From contig CAWIZC010000008.1 in NCBI GenBank assembly GCA_963840445.1, positions 1 through 64,000 of the forward strand: a stretch of DNA of 64,000 nt. Reading direction: 5' to 3'. Of this stretch, positions 25,052 through 35,027 are shown in pieces; within the stretch, counting starts at the first letter, position 1, and each line of letters opens with the position of its first letter. Below the pieces are notes generated by a model. It was not told where the DNA came from. It made no database searches and saw only the letters and a program-made list of their open reading frames with translations. The stretch comes from AWTP1-13 sp963840445 (GTDB taxonomy: Bacteria; Pseudomonadota; Alphaproteobacteria; Rhizobiales; Hyphomicrobiaceae). The position numbers and the translations under genes are program-made.

Positions 25052-26278
25052 ATGACCCGCGGCGCCAAGAAACAGCACCAGACCGGAGTAAGCAGCCCAC
25101 TCTACAGCGTCGCCGGGCGCTCTGTGGCGGCCTGGGCGACCAATGCCGAGGACAGCGCGGGGCGGGTGCACCCTGAGCCGCCATGCCCAATGCGCACGCC
25201 TTTCCAGCGCGATCGGGATCGCATCGTGCACGCCACGGCTTTTCGCCGCCTCACCTACAAGACCCAGGTGTTCGTGTTCCACGAGGGCGACCACTACCGC
25301 ACGCGCCTGACGCACAGCCTGGAGGTGGCGCAGATCGCTCGCGCCATTGCCCGCCTGCTGTGGCTGGATGAGGATCTCGCCGAGGCGCTGGCGCTGGCGC
25401 ACGATCTGGGTCACCCGCCGTTCGGCCATGCCGGGGAGCGCGCCCTGGCTGCCGCCACCGAGCCCTACGGGGGGTTCGACCACAACGCGCAGAGCCTCAA
25501 GGTGGTAACGCGGCTCGAGCGCAAGTACGCGGCTTTCGACGGTCTCAACCTGTCGCTCGAGACGCTGGAAGGCCTCGTCAAGCACAACGGCCCGCTGACC
25601 GGGGCGTTTGGGGACGAGCGGGTGCTGATCGAGGCCGTCGCCGCTGCCGGCCTGGAAGGGCGCTTGCACCTGTCCCTGTTCGCTCCCGCCGAGGCGCAGG
25701 CGGCGGCCATCGCCGACGACATCGCCTACAACTGCCACGATCTCGACGATGGCCTGCGTGCGGGACTGATCGGGCTCGACGATCTGATCGAAGTGCCGCT
25801 GGCCGGCCGGCTGGTTGCGGAGGTGGCTGGCACCGGCATCGAGACCGGTCGGGTCATCTACGAGGTCAACCGGCGCATGATCACGGCCATGATCGATGAC
25901 GTGGTGCGCTGCTCGAAGGTGCGCCTGGAGGCGCTCGATGAGCCAGGCATTCAGGGTGTGCGGGAAGCCGGACGGCCGGTGATCGTGCCCTCCGAAGAGC
26001 GCCGCGGCGAGATGATGGGTTTGAAGGCTTTTCTGCTCGCCAAGGTCTACCGCCACCCGCGCGTCATGCACGTGATGCGAGGCGCCGAGCAGATCGTTGC
26101 CGACCTGTTCGCGCGCTACCTGGCCGAGCCCGACGAGATGCCGCCGCCATGGCGCATGGCCGGCGCTGGAGAAGCGGCGCGCGCGGCCGTGGTCGCCGAC
26201 TTCGTGGCCGGCATGACGGACCGCTACGCCATCAACGAGCACCGGCGCTTGTTTGACGCTACCCCGGAATTGCGTTAG
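25052..26278 (+). CDS. dgt: deoxyguanosinetriphosphate triphosphohydrolase-like HD protein
   Basis: 408 residues. HD-domain metal ligands are visible: His88 (RLTHSLEV), His117-Asp118 (AHDLGHPPFGHAGE) and Asp222/223 (AIADDIAYNCHDLDD). FRRLTYKTQVFVFHEGDHYR near the N-terminus is typical of the type 2 dNTP triphosphohydrolases of alphaproteobacteria. It cleaves dNTPs to deoxynucleoside and triphosphate. ATG 25052 follows AGGGG at 7 bases. It is followed 41 bases later by argS, and the order erpA-dgt-argS is conserved. Confidence 0.95.
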   Translation: MTRGAKKQHQTGVSSPLYSVAGRSVAAWATNAEDSAGRVHPEPPCPMRTPFQRDRDRIVHATAFRRLTYKTQVFVFHEGDHYRTRLTHSLEVAQIARAIARLLWLDEDLAEALALAHDLGHPPFGHAGERALAAATEPYGGFDHNAQSLKVVTRLERKYAAFDGLNLSLETLEGLVKHNGPLTGAFGDERVLIEAVAAAGLEGRLHLSLFAPAEAQAAAIADDIAYNCHDLDDGLRAGLIGLDDLIEVPLAGRLVAEVAGTGIETGRVIYEVNRRMITAMIDDVVRCSKVRLEALDEPGIQGVREAGRPVIVPSEERRGEMMGLKAFLLAKVYRHPRVMHVMRGAEQIVADLFARYLAEPDEMPPPWRMAGAGEAARAAVVADFVAGMTDRYAINEHRRLFDATPELR

Positions 26279-26319
26279 CCCGGCGCATCTTCCAACAGCC
26301 CTCGGGGCCGGGACTGCCG

Positions 26320-28096
26320 ATGCCGGAACTGCCGTTGAACGTCTACGCGCTGGTGCGCGGCCGCATCGTCGACGCGCTGGATGGGATGGCGCGCGAGGGT
26401 GCCCTGCCGGCCGGGCTCGACCTCTCCAATGTCGAGGTGTCGCCGCCGCGCGATGCAGCGCATGGCGACCTCGCCTGCAACGCTGCAATGGCGCTGGCCA
26501 AGGCGGCCAGCATGAAGCCGCGCGACATTGCCGACAAATTGGCGGCCAAGCTGAAAGCCGACCCCGACATCGAAAAGGTGGAGGTGGCGGGACCCGGCTT
26601 CCTGAACATGAGTTTCGTGCCGGCCTTCTGGCACCAGGTGGTGACGAGCGATCCTCGATCAGGGCGCCTCCTATGGCCGCGCGGCCATCGGCAAGGGCGA
26701 CAGGGTCGATGTCGAGTACGTGTCGGCCAACCCGACCGGGCCGATGCACGTCGGGCACGGGCGCGGCGCGGTGTTCGGTGACGCGCTGGCCAACCTGCTG
26801 CAGTTCGCCGGCTTCGAGGTCACGCGCGAGTACTACATCAACGATGCCGGCGCACAGGTCGATGCGCTGGCCCGTTCCGCCTACCTGCGCTACCGCGAGG
26901 CACTCGGCGAGGAGATCGGCGAGATCCCGGCCGGGCTCTATCCGGGCGATTATCTGAAGCCCGTCGGGGCTGCTCTTGCCGAGGAGCACGGTCACTCGCT
27001 GCTCAACTTCCCCGAGGAGCGCTGGCTTCCCCTGGTGCGCGATGTCGCCATCGCCCGCATGTTGGAGATGATCAAGGAGGACCTCGGCGCCCTCAACATC
27101 CACCACGAGGTGTTCTTCTCGGAGCGCTCGCTGACGGCAGGCGGCAAGAACGAGGTGCGGGCCACCATCAAGGAGTTGACCGCCAAGGGCCTCGTCTACC
27201 AGGGCCGGCTGCCACGGCCCAAGGGCCACGACGACGGCGAATGGGAGGACCGCGAGCAAACGCTGTTCAAGTCGACTCAGTTCGGTGACGACGTCGATCG
27301 CGCCCTGCAGAAGTCGGATGACGGCTATACGTATTTCGCCTCCGACATGGCCTATCACCACAACAAGATCGAACGCGGATTCCAGCACCTGATCAATGTG
27401 TTCGGTGCCGACCACGTCGGCTACATCGCGCGCATGAGAGCGGCGGTGGCCGCGCTATCGGACGGCAAGGTCGATCTCGACATCAAGGTGTGCCAGCTGG
27501 TGAAGCTGTTCCGCGCGGGCGAGCCGGTGAAAATGTCGAAACGGGCCGGCACGTTCGTCACACTGCGGGAAGTGGTGGATGAGGTTGGACCCGATCCCGT
27601 GCGCTTCATGATGCTGTACCGAAAGAATGACGCGCCGCTCGACTTCGATCTCGCCAAGGTAGTGGAGCAGTCGAAAGACAATCCGGTGTTCTACGTTCAG
27701 TACGCGCACGCGCGTGCACATTCGGTGTTTCGCAACGTGGCGGAAGTTTTTCCACAGATGACGGCGGATTCGGCGGCCGTGCGCTCGGCCGATTTGTCGC
27801 CTCTCAAGGATGCCGGCGAGATCGATCTGATCCGTAAGCTGTCGGCTTTTCCGGTCATCGTCGAAGGTGCGGCACGAGCCCACGAGCCGCACAGGCTGGC
27901 CTTCTATCTATATGATTTAGCTTCAGCTTTTCACACGCAATGGACGAAGGGCAATGAATTGCCACATTTGCGCTTTATCCAAATCAAAGACGGGACTCTA
28001 ACGGCAGCACGCCTCGCGTTGATCTTGGCCACCCAAAGGGTTTTGGCCACAGGATTGGCGCTCCTGGGCGTACAAGCCCCTCAAGAGATGCGATAG
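26320..28096 (+). pseudogene. argS: arginyl-tRNA synthetase with one frameshift
   Basis: The class Ia synthetase for tRNA-Arg, about 592 codons. The first frame gives the N-terminal Add-1 domain: MPELPLNVYALVRGRIVDAL, SPPRDAAHGDLACNAAM, VAGPGFLNM. It breaks near 26645. The expected continuation AILDQGASYGRAAIGKGDRV lies one base over and runs intact through the HIGH motif (ANPTGPMHVGHGRG), KMSKRAGTF and the C-terminal end MR. One extra base in ACGAGCG explains everything (length is 3n+1). An essential gene with a single indel suggests a sequence error rather than loss, so I treat it as probably functional. Confidence 0.95.
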
Positions 28097-28145
28097 AGTC
28101 GCGATTCGGTGGGGGTTGCGGGAGCAACGAGTAGAGGAACGGGGC

Positions 28146-29552
28146 ATGTCTCGGAACGGTCAATACGGCCAGGGGCGGCCGCCACAACGGCGCGGTCCGG
28201 CAGAACACGATCCCTATGCGCCTCAGTGGCCGCAGCAACCCGGCGGCTATCCCGACCCGAACTACGCCAACGGCGGCCAGCAGGGCTATCACTATCCGCC
28301 CGAGCCGGACCTGTACGGCTCTCCGCAGAACGGCGGCGGCCTTGAGCGTTTCGCGCCGCAGAATGGGGCGGCGCCCTATCAGCAGGATCCGCGCGGCTAC
28401 GACCTCGGCAGCTATATGCCGAATGGCGCGCAGGAGGGATATCCGCCTGCCGAGCCCGCCCAATACGCTCCGCAGCAGCAGGGTTACGCGGAAACCGACG
28501 CCGACTACGACGATGGCTTGGGGGACGTCGAGGACGAGTCGCGCGGTGGCCGTCGCTGGATGGTGATCGCGATTGCCCTGGTCGGCGCCATCGGCCTCGG
28601 CGGCGGCTTGGCCTACACGTACAAAATGCTGTTCACCAACGGCTCCGGCCGCGCTCCGTTCGTCAGGAACGTCGAGCCGCCGAACAAGGTCAAGCCGGTC
28701 AGCAGCGGCAGAGAGAACGCCCAGGTCGACAAGAAGCTGTTCACGCGGCTGGGCGAGGACAGCAATGCCGAAGTTCGGGGAACTCCGACCGGCAGCGAGC
28801 CCGAAGCGCAGGCGGCCGATGGTTCGAGCGACGCCCAGGTCGGTGGGCCGCGTCCGGTGCGGATCATCCCGATCCAGCCGGGCGGACAGGGCCAAGGCTC
28901 GGGCCAAGTGGGCGCCACCGGCAGCGTCGATACGGCCGCCAAGCCAATGGTGGCTTTGCCGGGCCTGATGATCGACACGTCAGGCGGCGGGGCCGCGCGG
29001 CAGCGCTATCCGCAGCAAGGGGCGCAGCAGCAGGCAGCGCAGCAGCAAGGCGCTGAGCAGCAGCAGGGTGCGCAGCTCGGCGCGCCGGTGCGCATCGCCG
29101 CCTTGCCGCAGCAGCAGAACACGCAGCAGGCCGGAGCAGAGCCTGTTCTGCCGACCAGGCGGCCTGTCGCGATACCGACGACGCCGACAACGCCAACCAC
29201 GCCTTCGACCGCCAGCGCCACCCAGACGGCGCCGAGGGCTCCGGCGCCGAAACGGGAGGTGACCGCCTCCGCGGCGATGACCACCAATACGCCAGTCTCG
29301 AGCGGCTATGTGGCAGTGCTGTCGTCGAAGAAGTCGCGCATGGATGCCATGAAGGCGTATGCCAGCCTCGACCAGAAATATCGCGACATGCTGGCCTCCA
29401 GCACCTTCGACGTGCAGGAGGCCGATCTGGGCGACAAGGGTGTCTGGTATCGTGCCGTGATCGGCCCGCCGCGCTCCTACGAAGGCGCCAAAAAGCTCTG
29501 CGACGACTTGAAGGCCGCCGGGCACCAGGACTGCTGGCCGGCTAGATACTGA
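28146..29552 (+). CDS. SPOR-domain membrane protein
   Basis: 468 residues. A cytoplasmic, Gln/Pro/Gly/Tyr-rich N-terminus (about 135 aa) is followed by one transmembrane helix (WMVIAIALVGAIGLGGGLAY), then a long periplasmic linker rich in Gln/Ala with a TPTTPTTPT repeat near residue 343. The C-terminal SPOR domain includes SGYVAVLSSKKSRMDAMKAY, VWYRAVIGPPRSYEGAKKLC and a final CWPARY. SPOR domains bind denuded peptidoglycan at the septum. GAGG is 8 bases before ATG 28146. It lies between argS and nagZ, a conserved alphaproteobacterial order. Confidence 0.92.
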   Translation: MSRNGQYGQGRPPQRRGPAEHDPYAPQWPQQPGGYPDPNYANGGQQGYHYPPEPDLYGSPQNGGGLERFAPQNGAAPYQQDPRGYDLGSYMPNGAQEGYPPAEPAQYAPQQQGYAETDADYDDGLGDVEDESRGGRRWMVIAIALVGAIGLGGGLAYTYKMLFTNGSGRAPFVRNVEPPNKVKPVSSGRENAQVDKKLFTRLGEDSNAEVRGTPTGSEPEAQAADGSSDAQVGGPRPVRIIPIQPGGQGQGSGQVGATGSVDTAAKPMVALPGLMIDTSGGGAARQRYPQQGAQQQAAQQQGAEQQQGAQLGAPVRIAALPQQQNTQQAGAEPVLPTRRPVAIPTTPTTPTTPSTASATQTAPRAPAPKREVTASAAMTTNTPVSSGYVAVLSSKKSRMDAMKAYASLDQKYRDMLASSTFDVQEADLGDKGVWYRAVIGPPRSYEGAKKLCDDLKAAGHQDCWPARY

Positions 29553-29646
29553 TATCTCAAGCATCTTGAGCGGACTGCCTGGCTTGACGCGCTGTTAAGG
29601 TGCGCCGCCGCAGGCTTGTTCGGTACAGGCACGAAGGCTCTCGGAT

Positions 29647-30660
29647 ATGCTGTCTGCCTTCATTGCGGGGCTAGCCGGTCCGCAGCTCGGCTCGCGCGAA
29701 GCTGCGCTGCTGCGTGATGCGCGCCCATGTGGCGTCATCCTGTTTGCTCGCAATGTCGAAAGCCCCGAGCAGGTGCGCAGGCTGACGGGCGATGTGCGAA
29801 CGGCCATCGGGGCCGACGATCTGCTGGTGCTCATCGACCAGGAAGGTGGACGCGTCCGCCGTCTCAAGCCGCCGCACTGGCGCGCCCTGCCGCCGGCAGC
29901 TGCCTACGGCGAGCTCTACGCGCGCGACCCGCTGGCCGGTCTGCGCTCGGCGTCTCTGGCCGCGCGGCTCACCGCTGCCGACCTCCTCGCCGTCGGCATC
30001 AATACGGACTGTGCGCCGGTGCTCGACGTGCCCGTGCCTGGCAGCCACGACGTCATCGGCGACCGCGCCTACGGCACCACGCCCGACCAGGTGGTAGCCC
30101 TCGGCCGCGCCGTCGTGGATGGCTTCATGGCCGGCGGCGTGCTGCCGGTCATCAAGCACATTCCGGGGCACGGCCGCGCCACCAAGGACAGCCACCACGA
30201 CCTGCCCGTTGTTACCGCCTCGCAGTCGGAGCTCGAGGCCAGTGATTTCCGCGCGTTCCGCGGGCTGCGCAATGCCCCGGCTGCCATGACCGCGCACGTG
30301 GTGTTCACGGCCTTCGATGCCGATGCACCAGCCAGCACATCGGTGCGAGTAACAAACGAGATCATCCGCGGCGCCATCGGCTTCGACGGCCTGCTGATGA
30401 GCGACGACCTCGGCATGCGGGCGTTGACGGGCAGCATCGCCCAGCGCGCGGCAGCGGTGCTGGCGGCCGGCTCCGACCTGGCGCTGCTGTGCAGTGGAGA
30501 CGCCGCCGAGACCGAGAGCGTAGCTGGCGTCGTGCCGCCGTTGCAGGGCGACGCGCAGGACCGATTCGTGCGCGCCTGTGCCGTTTTCAGGCAACAGAAC
30601 ACCTTTGACATGGCCGAGGCAGAGGCCTGTCTTGGCGAGCTTTTGCGCGCCCGTGCCTGA
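29647..30660 (+). CDS. nagZ: beta-N-acetylhexosaminidase NagZ (GH3)
   Basis: 337 residues. LIDQEGGRVRRL and KHIPGHGRATKDSHHDLP form the GH3 active-site loop with the catalytic His/Asp dyad, and MSDDLGM holds the nucleophile Asp. NCAPVLD-like TDCAPVLDVP is also present. It removes GlcNAc from anhydromuropeptides during cytoplasmic wall recycling and so influences AmpC-type induction. The size is normal for the family. It is followed 61 bases later by scpA. Confidence 0.95.
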   Translation: MLSAFIAGLAGPQLGSREAALLRDARPCGVILFARNVESPEQVRRLTGDVRTAIGADDLLVLIDQEGGRVRRLKPPHWRALPPAAAYGELYARDPLAGLRSASLAARLTAADLLAVGINTDCAPVLDVPVPGSHDVIGDRAYGTTPDQVVALGRAVVDGFMAGGVLPVIKHIPGHGRATKDSHHDLPVVTASQSELEASDFRAFRGLRNAPAAMTAHVVFTAFDADAPASTSVRVTNEIIRGAIGFDGLLMSDDLGMRALTGSIAQRAAAVLAAGSDLALLCSGDAAETESVAGVVPPLQGDAQDRFVRACAVFRQQNTFDMAEAEACLGELLRARA

Positions 30661-30721
30661 ATCAGTGTAATCTGCACCCTTGTGACGATGCACAGGTTAT
30701 CCACCGAACAGGGAAACCGGA

Positions 30722-31562
30722 ATGGCTGAGGCCAGCATGAGCGCGGCGGAGCCCGAGCTCGGCAACGAGGTTTGGCAGGCCGGCGATGAGGCGCCGCGGC
30801 CGGAGGAGGCGTTGGTCGTCAGCCTGGACGGCTTCGCCGGGCCGCTCGATGTGCTGCTGGCCCTGGCGCGTACGCAGAAGGTCGACCTGGCCAAGATTTC
30901 CGTGCTGGCGCTGGCTGAGCAGTACCTGGGCTTCATCGCCCACGCCCGCAAGCTTAGGCTGGAGCTGGCCGCCGATTACCTGGTGATGGCCGCCTGGCTT
31001 GCCTACCTCAAGTCCAAGCTGCTGCTGCCGCGCGAGCCCTCCACGGCGGATCAGCCCTCCGGCGAGGAGCTGGCGGCACGGCTGGCCTTCCGCCTGAAGC
31101 GGCTGGAGGCCATGCGCAACGCGGCCGCCACCCTGATGACGCGGCATCGGCTCGGCCGCGACGTTTTCGCACGCGGCATGCCGGAAGGGGTGCGCACCAT
31201 CCGCGTGCGCCAGTACACTGCCGTCGTATACGACCTGCTCAAGGCCTACGCAGAGCAGCGCTCGCGTACGGTCAAGCGGGTGCATGTTGTTCCGCGCCGC
31301 ACGGTTTGGTCGATCAAGGACGCGCGCGAGCGGCTGCAGGTGCTGATCGGTCGCGGGACGGCCGCAGTGGGTGCAACTCGAGATGTACCTCGAGCAGTAT
31401 TTGCCGGGCCCGGAGCTGGCCCGCACGGCGCTGGCCAGCTCGTTCGGCGCCACGCTGGAGATGGCCCGCGATGGCCTGGTGGAGCTGTCGCAAGCCGAGC
31501 CCTTTGCGCCCATCTACATGCGCAGGCGCGAGGAAGGAGCAGATTGGCAGCGCGTCAGTTGA
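30722..31562 (+). pseudogene. scpA: segregation and condensation protein A, one frameshift near the C-terminus
   Basis: ScpA is the kleisin of the SMC-ScpAB condensin. The first frame reads EEALVVSLDGFAGPLDVLLA, RTQKVDLAKISVLALAEQYL, YLVMAAWLAYLKSKLLLP and KDARERLQVLIGRG. Near 31350-31370 the frame shifts, and the winged-helix C-terminus (WVQLEMYLEQYLPGPELART, ASSFGATLEMARDGLVELSQ, FAPIYMRR) follows in another frame, ending at 31562. The length is 3n+1, consistent with one extra base. The gene is essential or nearly so in many bacteria, so a sequence error is the likelier cause. Confidence 0.92.
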
Positions 31563-31625
31563 GTCCCCAGGTCCCAGTTGCAAGCGTCGGAGCTTTAGAA
31601 CCTGCCGAATAAAAAGGGGACAGAC

Positions 31626-32444
31626 ATGGTTCCGCCGAAGCTTACCGTCGTGCCGCATCGGCAGGAACGGGAGGACGGCCACCAGGACGACGATGTGATG
31701 CGTGAGCTCACGCACACGCCGGCGCAGGAGAACGTACGCGGTCTGCCGCCCAATATTGCGCAGCTGCCGTCGGCGGATCGCCGCGAGCAGCTCAGAATTC
31801 TCGAAGCCCTGCTGTTTGCCGCCGCCGAGCCGCTGGCCGAGGCCTATCTTGCAGGCCACCTCAAGTCGGACGATGACGTGACCGCGCTGCTGGAGGAGCT
31901 GCAAGGTTTCTACGCCAGCCGCGGCATCAACCTGATGCGCGTGGCCGGCAAGTGGGCGTTTCGCACGGCCGAGGATCTGGCCTATCTGCTGGAGCGCCAC
32001 GCCACCGAGCAGCGCCGTCTGTCCAAGGCGGCCATGGAGACGCTGGCCATCATCGCCTATCACCAACCGGTGACGCGCGCCGAGATCGAGGAAATCCGCG
32101 GCGTAGCGGTCTCGGCCGGCACCATAGATGTGCTGATGGAGGTGAACTGGGTGCGCCCGCGCGGTCGCCGCCGCGCTCCGGGCCGGCCGATCACCTATGG
32201 CACCACAGATCAGTTCCTTGAGCACTTCGGCTTCGACGGCATCAAGGACTTGCCAGGCCTCACCGAGCTGAAGGGCTCGGGGCTGCTCAGCAGCAACCTG
32301 CCGCCCGACTTCACAGTGCCCGAACCCAACGATGCGATGGCCCTGATGCCCGACGAGCTGCCGCTCGATGCGGGCGAGGAAGAGACCGGCGAGTTGCCCC
32401 TGGGCGAGGGCGACGACGACCGCGGTCCACGGGGCGCGGCTTAG
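31626..32444 (+). CDS. scpB: segregation and condensation protein B
   Basis: 272 residues. Two winged-helix domains carry LRILEALLFAAAEPLAEAYL, SKAAMETLAIIAYHQPVTRA, EIEEIRGVAVSAGTIDVLME, RRAPGRPITYGTTDQFLEHF and DLPGLTELKGSGLL. An unusually acidic tail (EEETGELPLGEGDDD) and a longer N-terminus extend it beyond the usual about 200 residues. It dimerises and binds ScpA in the condensin complex. It follows scpA by 63 bases on the same strand. Confidence 0.95.
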   Translation: MVPPKLTVVPHRQEREDGHQDDDVMRELTHTPAQENVRGLPPNIAQLPSADRREQLRILEALLFAAAEPLAEAYLAGHLKSDDDVTALLEELQGFYASRGINLMRVAGKWAFRTAEDLAYLLERHATEQRRLSKAAMETLAIIAYHQPVTRAEIEEIRGVAVSAGTIDVLMEVNWVRPRGRRRAPGRPITYGTTDQFLEHFGFDGIKDLPGLTELKGSGLLSSNLPPDFTVPEPNDAMALMPDELPLDAGEEETGELPLGEGDDDRGPRGAA

Positions 32445-32758
32445 CAGCCTCTGTCATCCCGGAATTTCGCGTCAGCGAAATATCCGGGACCCAGGCCGTC
32501 TTCCTGCTCCTCCGCCAGCCCCAGCTCCTTCCAACAGCTGCCCTGCCGCCGTGCTGAATCTCGCGGCGAAGGCGCGCGCCTCATCCGACGTCTCCCACAC
32601 CGGAGTGCTGCCGCGCGCTGTCGCATGGGGCTCTGCACGTCGTCGCGGGCGTGCGCCTTGTCCGGTCATATCTGACCAACCTTGGCCGATCAGCACGCAC
32701 CGGAGCCATTGGCCCGGCCCATCTCCTTGGGATAGAACGGCCTTGGCGAGGTCAGGCG
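32445..32758. repeat. half-copy of repeat C (C2, 32452-32494) within a 314-base gene-free gap
   Basis: 32452-32494 starts TGTCATCCCGGAATTTCGCG and ends ATCCGGGACCCAG, a single hairpin half of the C family. The remainder has a minus-strand frame with a short protein-like run (VWETSDEARAFAARFSTAAG) but no start or full-length support, so I leave it unannotated. Confidence 0.55.
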
Positions 32759-33931
32759 GTGAGCTTCACAAACAATTTTCGCGGACGGCGCGAGGCAGAC
32801 AGCACGGCGCAGTCCGCTGCTGGTCGCGCTGCGACCACCATCGCCGCCCGCCTCACCTTCGAGAGCGTGGCGCGCGCCTACGACTCGGGCGATGCTCTGC
32901 GCGGGTTTTCCCTCGACATCGCGCCGGCCGAGGTGGTGTGCCTGCTCGGGCCGTCGGGTAGCGGCAAGACCACCCTGCTGCGCATCGCCTCCGGGATCGA
33001 CAGGCCGACCGCCGGCCGCGTGCTGATCAACGACTACGAGGTGGCCGGTCCGTCTCGCTTCGTGCCGCCCGAGAAGCGCAATGTCGGCCTGATGTTCCAG
33101 GACTTCGCGCTGTTCCCGCACCTGTCCATCGTCGACAACGTCGCTTTCGGCCTGAAGTCGCTGCCGAGGGAAGAGGCGCGGCGGGAGGCGCTGGCGGCGC
33201 TGGCGCGCGTCGGACTGGAGCGCACGGCGAACGATTACCCGCACATCCTGTCGGGCGGCGAGCAGCAGCGCGTCGCGCTCGCGCGTGCCATCCTGCCGCG
33301 CCCGGCCGTGATGCTGATGGACGAGCCGTTCTCCGGCCTCGACGTGCAGCTGCGCGAGAAGATGCAGGAGGAGACGCTGGGCTTGCTGCGCCAGACGCGC
33401 GCCACCTGCCTGATTGTTACGCACGCGCCGGCCGAGGCTATTCGCCTCGGCGACCGCATCGCCGTGATGCGGGCGGGCAGGCTGGTGCAGGCGGGCAAGG
33501 CCGAGGAGCTTTACCGCAACCCGGCCGATCTGTTCGTGGCGCGGCTGTTCTCCGAGATCAACGAGATACCGGTGCGGGTCGAGGGCGGCGCGCTGCGCAC
33601 GCCCATCGGGGTTTTCGTGGTGCCGGAGCTGAGCGAAGGCCAGGCCGCCACGCTGTGCATCCGCCGCCGGGCGATTCGCGTATTGCCTGCAGGGCAGGGG
33701 CTTGCAGGACGTGTCCTGCATGCCAAGTTCCTGGGCGATCTCGCCGTGCTTGAGATCGCCGCGGAGGGCTTCGAGCGGCCCCTCGTCACGCTGGTAAGGG
33801 AGGGGGAGGAGCCGGAGCGAGGGGCGGAGGTCGCAATTGCGGTCGATCCGGCCAGCGTGCTGGTGTTCCCCGCCGAGCCATCGCAGAATTATGAAGCCGA
33901 GTTAATCGGCGATCGGCCGGAAATGACTTGA
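32759..33931 (+). CDS. FbpC/PotA-type ABC transporter ATP-binding protein
   Basis: 390 residues. Walker A GPSGSGKTT, Q-loop FQDFALFPHLSIVDNVAFGL, signature LSGGEQQRVALARA, Walker B VMLMDEPFSGLD and H-loop LIVTHAPAEA are all present. A C-terminal regulatory TOBE-like domain follows (about residues 250-390). FALFPHLS and the C-terminal domain point to the iron(III)/polyamine/sulfate importer class. GTG at 32759 is preceded by GAGG 7 bases upstream; longer upstream starts run into repeat DNA. No permease or binding protein is adjacent, so its partners are unknown. Confidence 0.88.
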   Translation: MSFTNNFRGRREADSTAQSAAGRAATTIAARLTFESVARAYDSGDALRGFSLDIAPAEVVCLLGPSGSGKTTLLRIASGIDRPTAGRVLINDYEVAGPSRFVPPEKRNVGLMFQDFALFPHLSIVDNVAFGLKSLPREEARREALAALARVGLERTANDYPHILSGGEQQRVALARAILPRPAVMLMDEPFSGLDVQLREKMQEETLGLLRQTRATCLIVTHAPAEAIRLGDRIAVMRAGRLVQAGKAEELYRNPADLFVARLFSEINEIPVRVEGGALRTPIGVFVVPELSEGQAATLCIRRRAIRVLPAGQGLAGRVLHAKFLGDLAVLEIAAEGFERPLVTLVREGEEPERGAEVAIAVDPASVLVFPAEPSQNYEAELIGDRPEMT

Positions 33932-34051
33932 ATTCAGGCGCTTAGATCGCATCTCGAGTGGTGTGGCAAACTTGCCCCTGGGGAGCCTTTCTGCGATAGT
34001 GCCGCCAAACCGTGATAACGCGGCGGGGCGCCGCAAGGGAGTGAGAGAGAC

Positions 34052-34309
34052 ATGGGTGGTTTGAGCGTATGGCACTGGCTGATCTTCCTGGCCGTTGCCC
34101 TCCTGTTGTTCGGCGGCAGCGGCAAGATTTCGTCGATCATGGGCGACGTGGCCAAGGGCATCAAGAGCTTCAAGAAGGGCATGTCCGAGGACGACGACAC
34201 CGCCAAGAAGGACGATCCCTTCAAGAAGGATGATGCGCCCAAGTCCATCGAGGCCACGGCGGCCAAGCCCGTCGAAACCGCCGCGGCGGAGACCAAGAAG
34301 GCCGGCTAG
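34052..34309 (+). CDS. tatA: twin-arginine translocase subunit TatA
   Basis: 85 residues: a short N-terminal transmembrane helix (SVWHWLIFLAVALLLFGGSG), the amphipathic helix KISSIMGDVAKGIKSFKKGM, and an acidic/lysine-rich tail. TatA polymerises into the protein-conducting part of the Tat pathway. First gene of tatABC, here interrupted by repeats. Window genes with Tat-type signals (SoxB, the amino-acid binding protein) would use it. Confidence 0.95.
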   Translation: MGGLSVWHWLIFLAVALLLFGGSGKISSIMGDVAKGIKSFKKGMSEDDDTAKKDDPFKKDDAPKSIEATAAKPVETAAAETKKAG

Positions 34310-34380
34310 CTCTGGTTGCGGCTGTTGCCCCCGGCACTTCTTGATGGGGGCCATCGTGCCGCTTGCTCCGGCGTGCGCAT

Positions 34381-34437
34381 AGCTGGATACCGGGACCCTC
34401 GGAACAAGTCCAAGGGTGGGCAAGCCCGGTATGACAC
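34381..34437. repeat. partial repeat C (C4) between tatA and tatB
   Basis: On the reverse strand it reads GTGTCATACCGGGCTTGCCC and ends GGTCCCGGTATCCAGCT. The terminal parts pair as in the TGTCATCCCGG family, with a divergent centre. Confidence 0.5.
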
Positions 34438-34459
34438 AGGCGACCTTTAGGTTGAGCGG

Positions 34460-34942
34460 ATGTTCGATTTCACGTCCAGCAAACTACTGCTTCTCGGCAT
34501 CGTGGCGCTGCTCGTCATCGGTCCCAAGGACCTGCCGGCGTTGCTGCGCACGCTCGGCAAGTACATGGGCATCATCCGCCGCCACGCCAACGAGTTCCGC
34601 GCCCAGTTCGACGAGGCCATGCGCGACAGCGAGTTGGAGGCGCTCAAGAAAGAGGTCGAGACGATCGGCAAGGACGCCGAGGCCACCATCCGCTCGGCCG
34701 AGCAGACCGTGCAGAGCGAGGTCGATGCAGCCCGCGCCGGCGTCGATACGGTGATGGACGACCCCGCCCAGAAGTTCACCGCCGATGCCGAAACGCCCGC
34801 CGAGGCTTTGCCGGTGGCGAGCGGAGGGGGTGCGGCGGGTGCCACGGCACCGCTCAACGGGGCCGCGCATCCGCACCAGCCGGAGCCGGCCGCAGCTGTT
34901 GAAACGGCGGGCGAGCCCGTGCGCGACAAGAGCGGGGCCTAG
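34460..34942 (+). CDS. tatB: twin-arginine translocase subunit TatB
   Basis: 160 residues beginning MFDFTSSKLLLLGIVALLVI, then GPKDLPALLRTLGKYMG, the TatB hallmark Glu/Gly-Pro hinge region (here LVIGPKDLP). An amphipathic helix and a long disordered Ala/Glu/Pro tail follow. TatB receives Tat substrates with TatC. Its TAG stop is part of the CTAG end of repeat B2, so the repeat insertion abuts or defines the C-terminus. Confidence 0.95.
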   Translation: MFDFTSSKLLLLGIVALLVIGPKDLPALLRTLGKYMGIIRRHANEFRAQFDEAMRDSELEALKKEVETIGKDAEATIRSAEQTVQSEVDAARAGVDTVMDDPAQKFTADAETPAEALPVASGGGAAGATAPLNGAAHPHQPEPAAAVETAGEPVRDKSGA

Positions 34943-35014
34943 TGTGATGATCGGGAAATTCGCCGGCGTCCGCGGCCTGGTTCGGAGCGAAGCTCTCGAT
35001 CTGGATCAGGCTGG
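34939..35014. repeat. family B palindromic repeat, copy 2
   Basis: It starts CTAGTGTGATGATCGGGAAA and matches B1 (24965-25041) in direct orientation through TTCGCCGG, TTCGGAGCG and CTCGATCTG, with a diverged right end. It overlaps the tatB stop codon. Confidence 0.7.
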
Positions 35015-35027
35015 GAAATTTACAATT

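Noticed and set aside
24965..27415. 816-codon minus-strand open frame opposite dgt and argS
   Set aside because: Same shadow effect. It also runs through repeat B1 and ignores the clear plus-strand genes.
30690..30705. DnaA-box-like TTATCCACC upstream of scpA
   Set aside because: One isolated near-match with no clustering and no adjacent origin genes; expected by chance in 64 kb.
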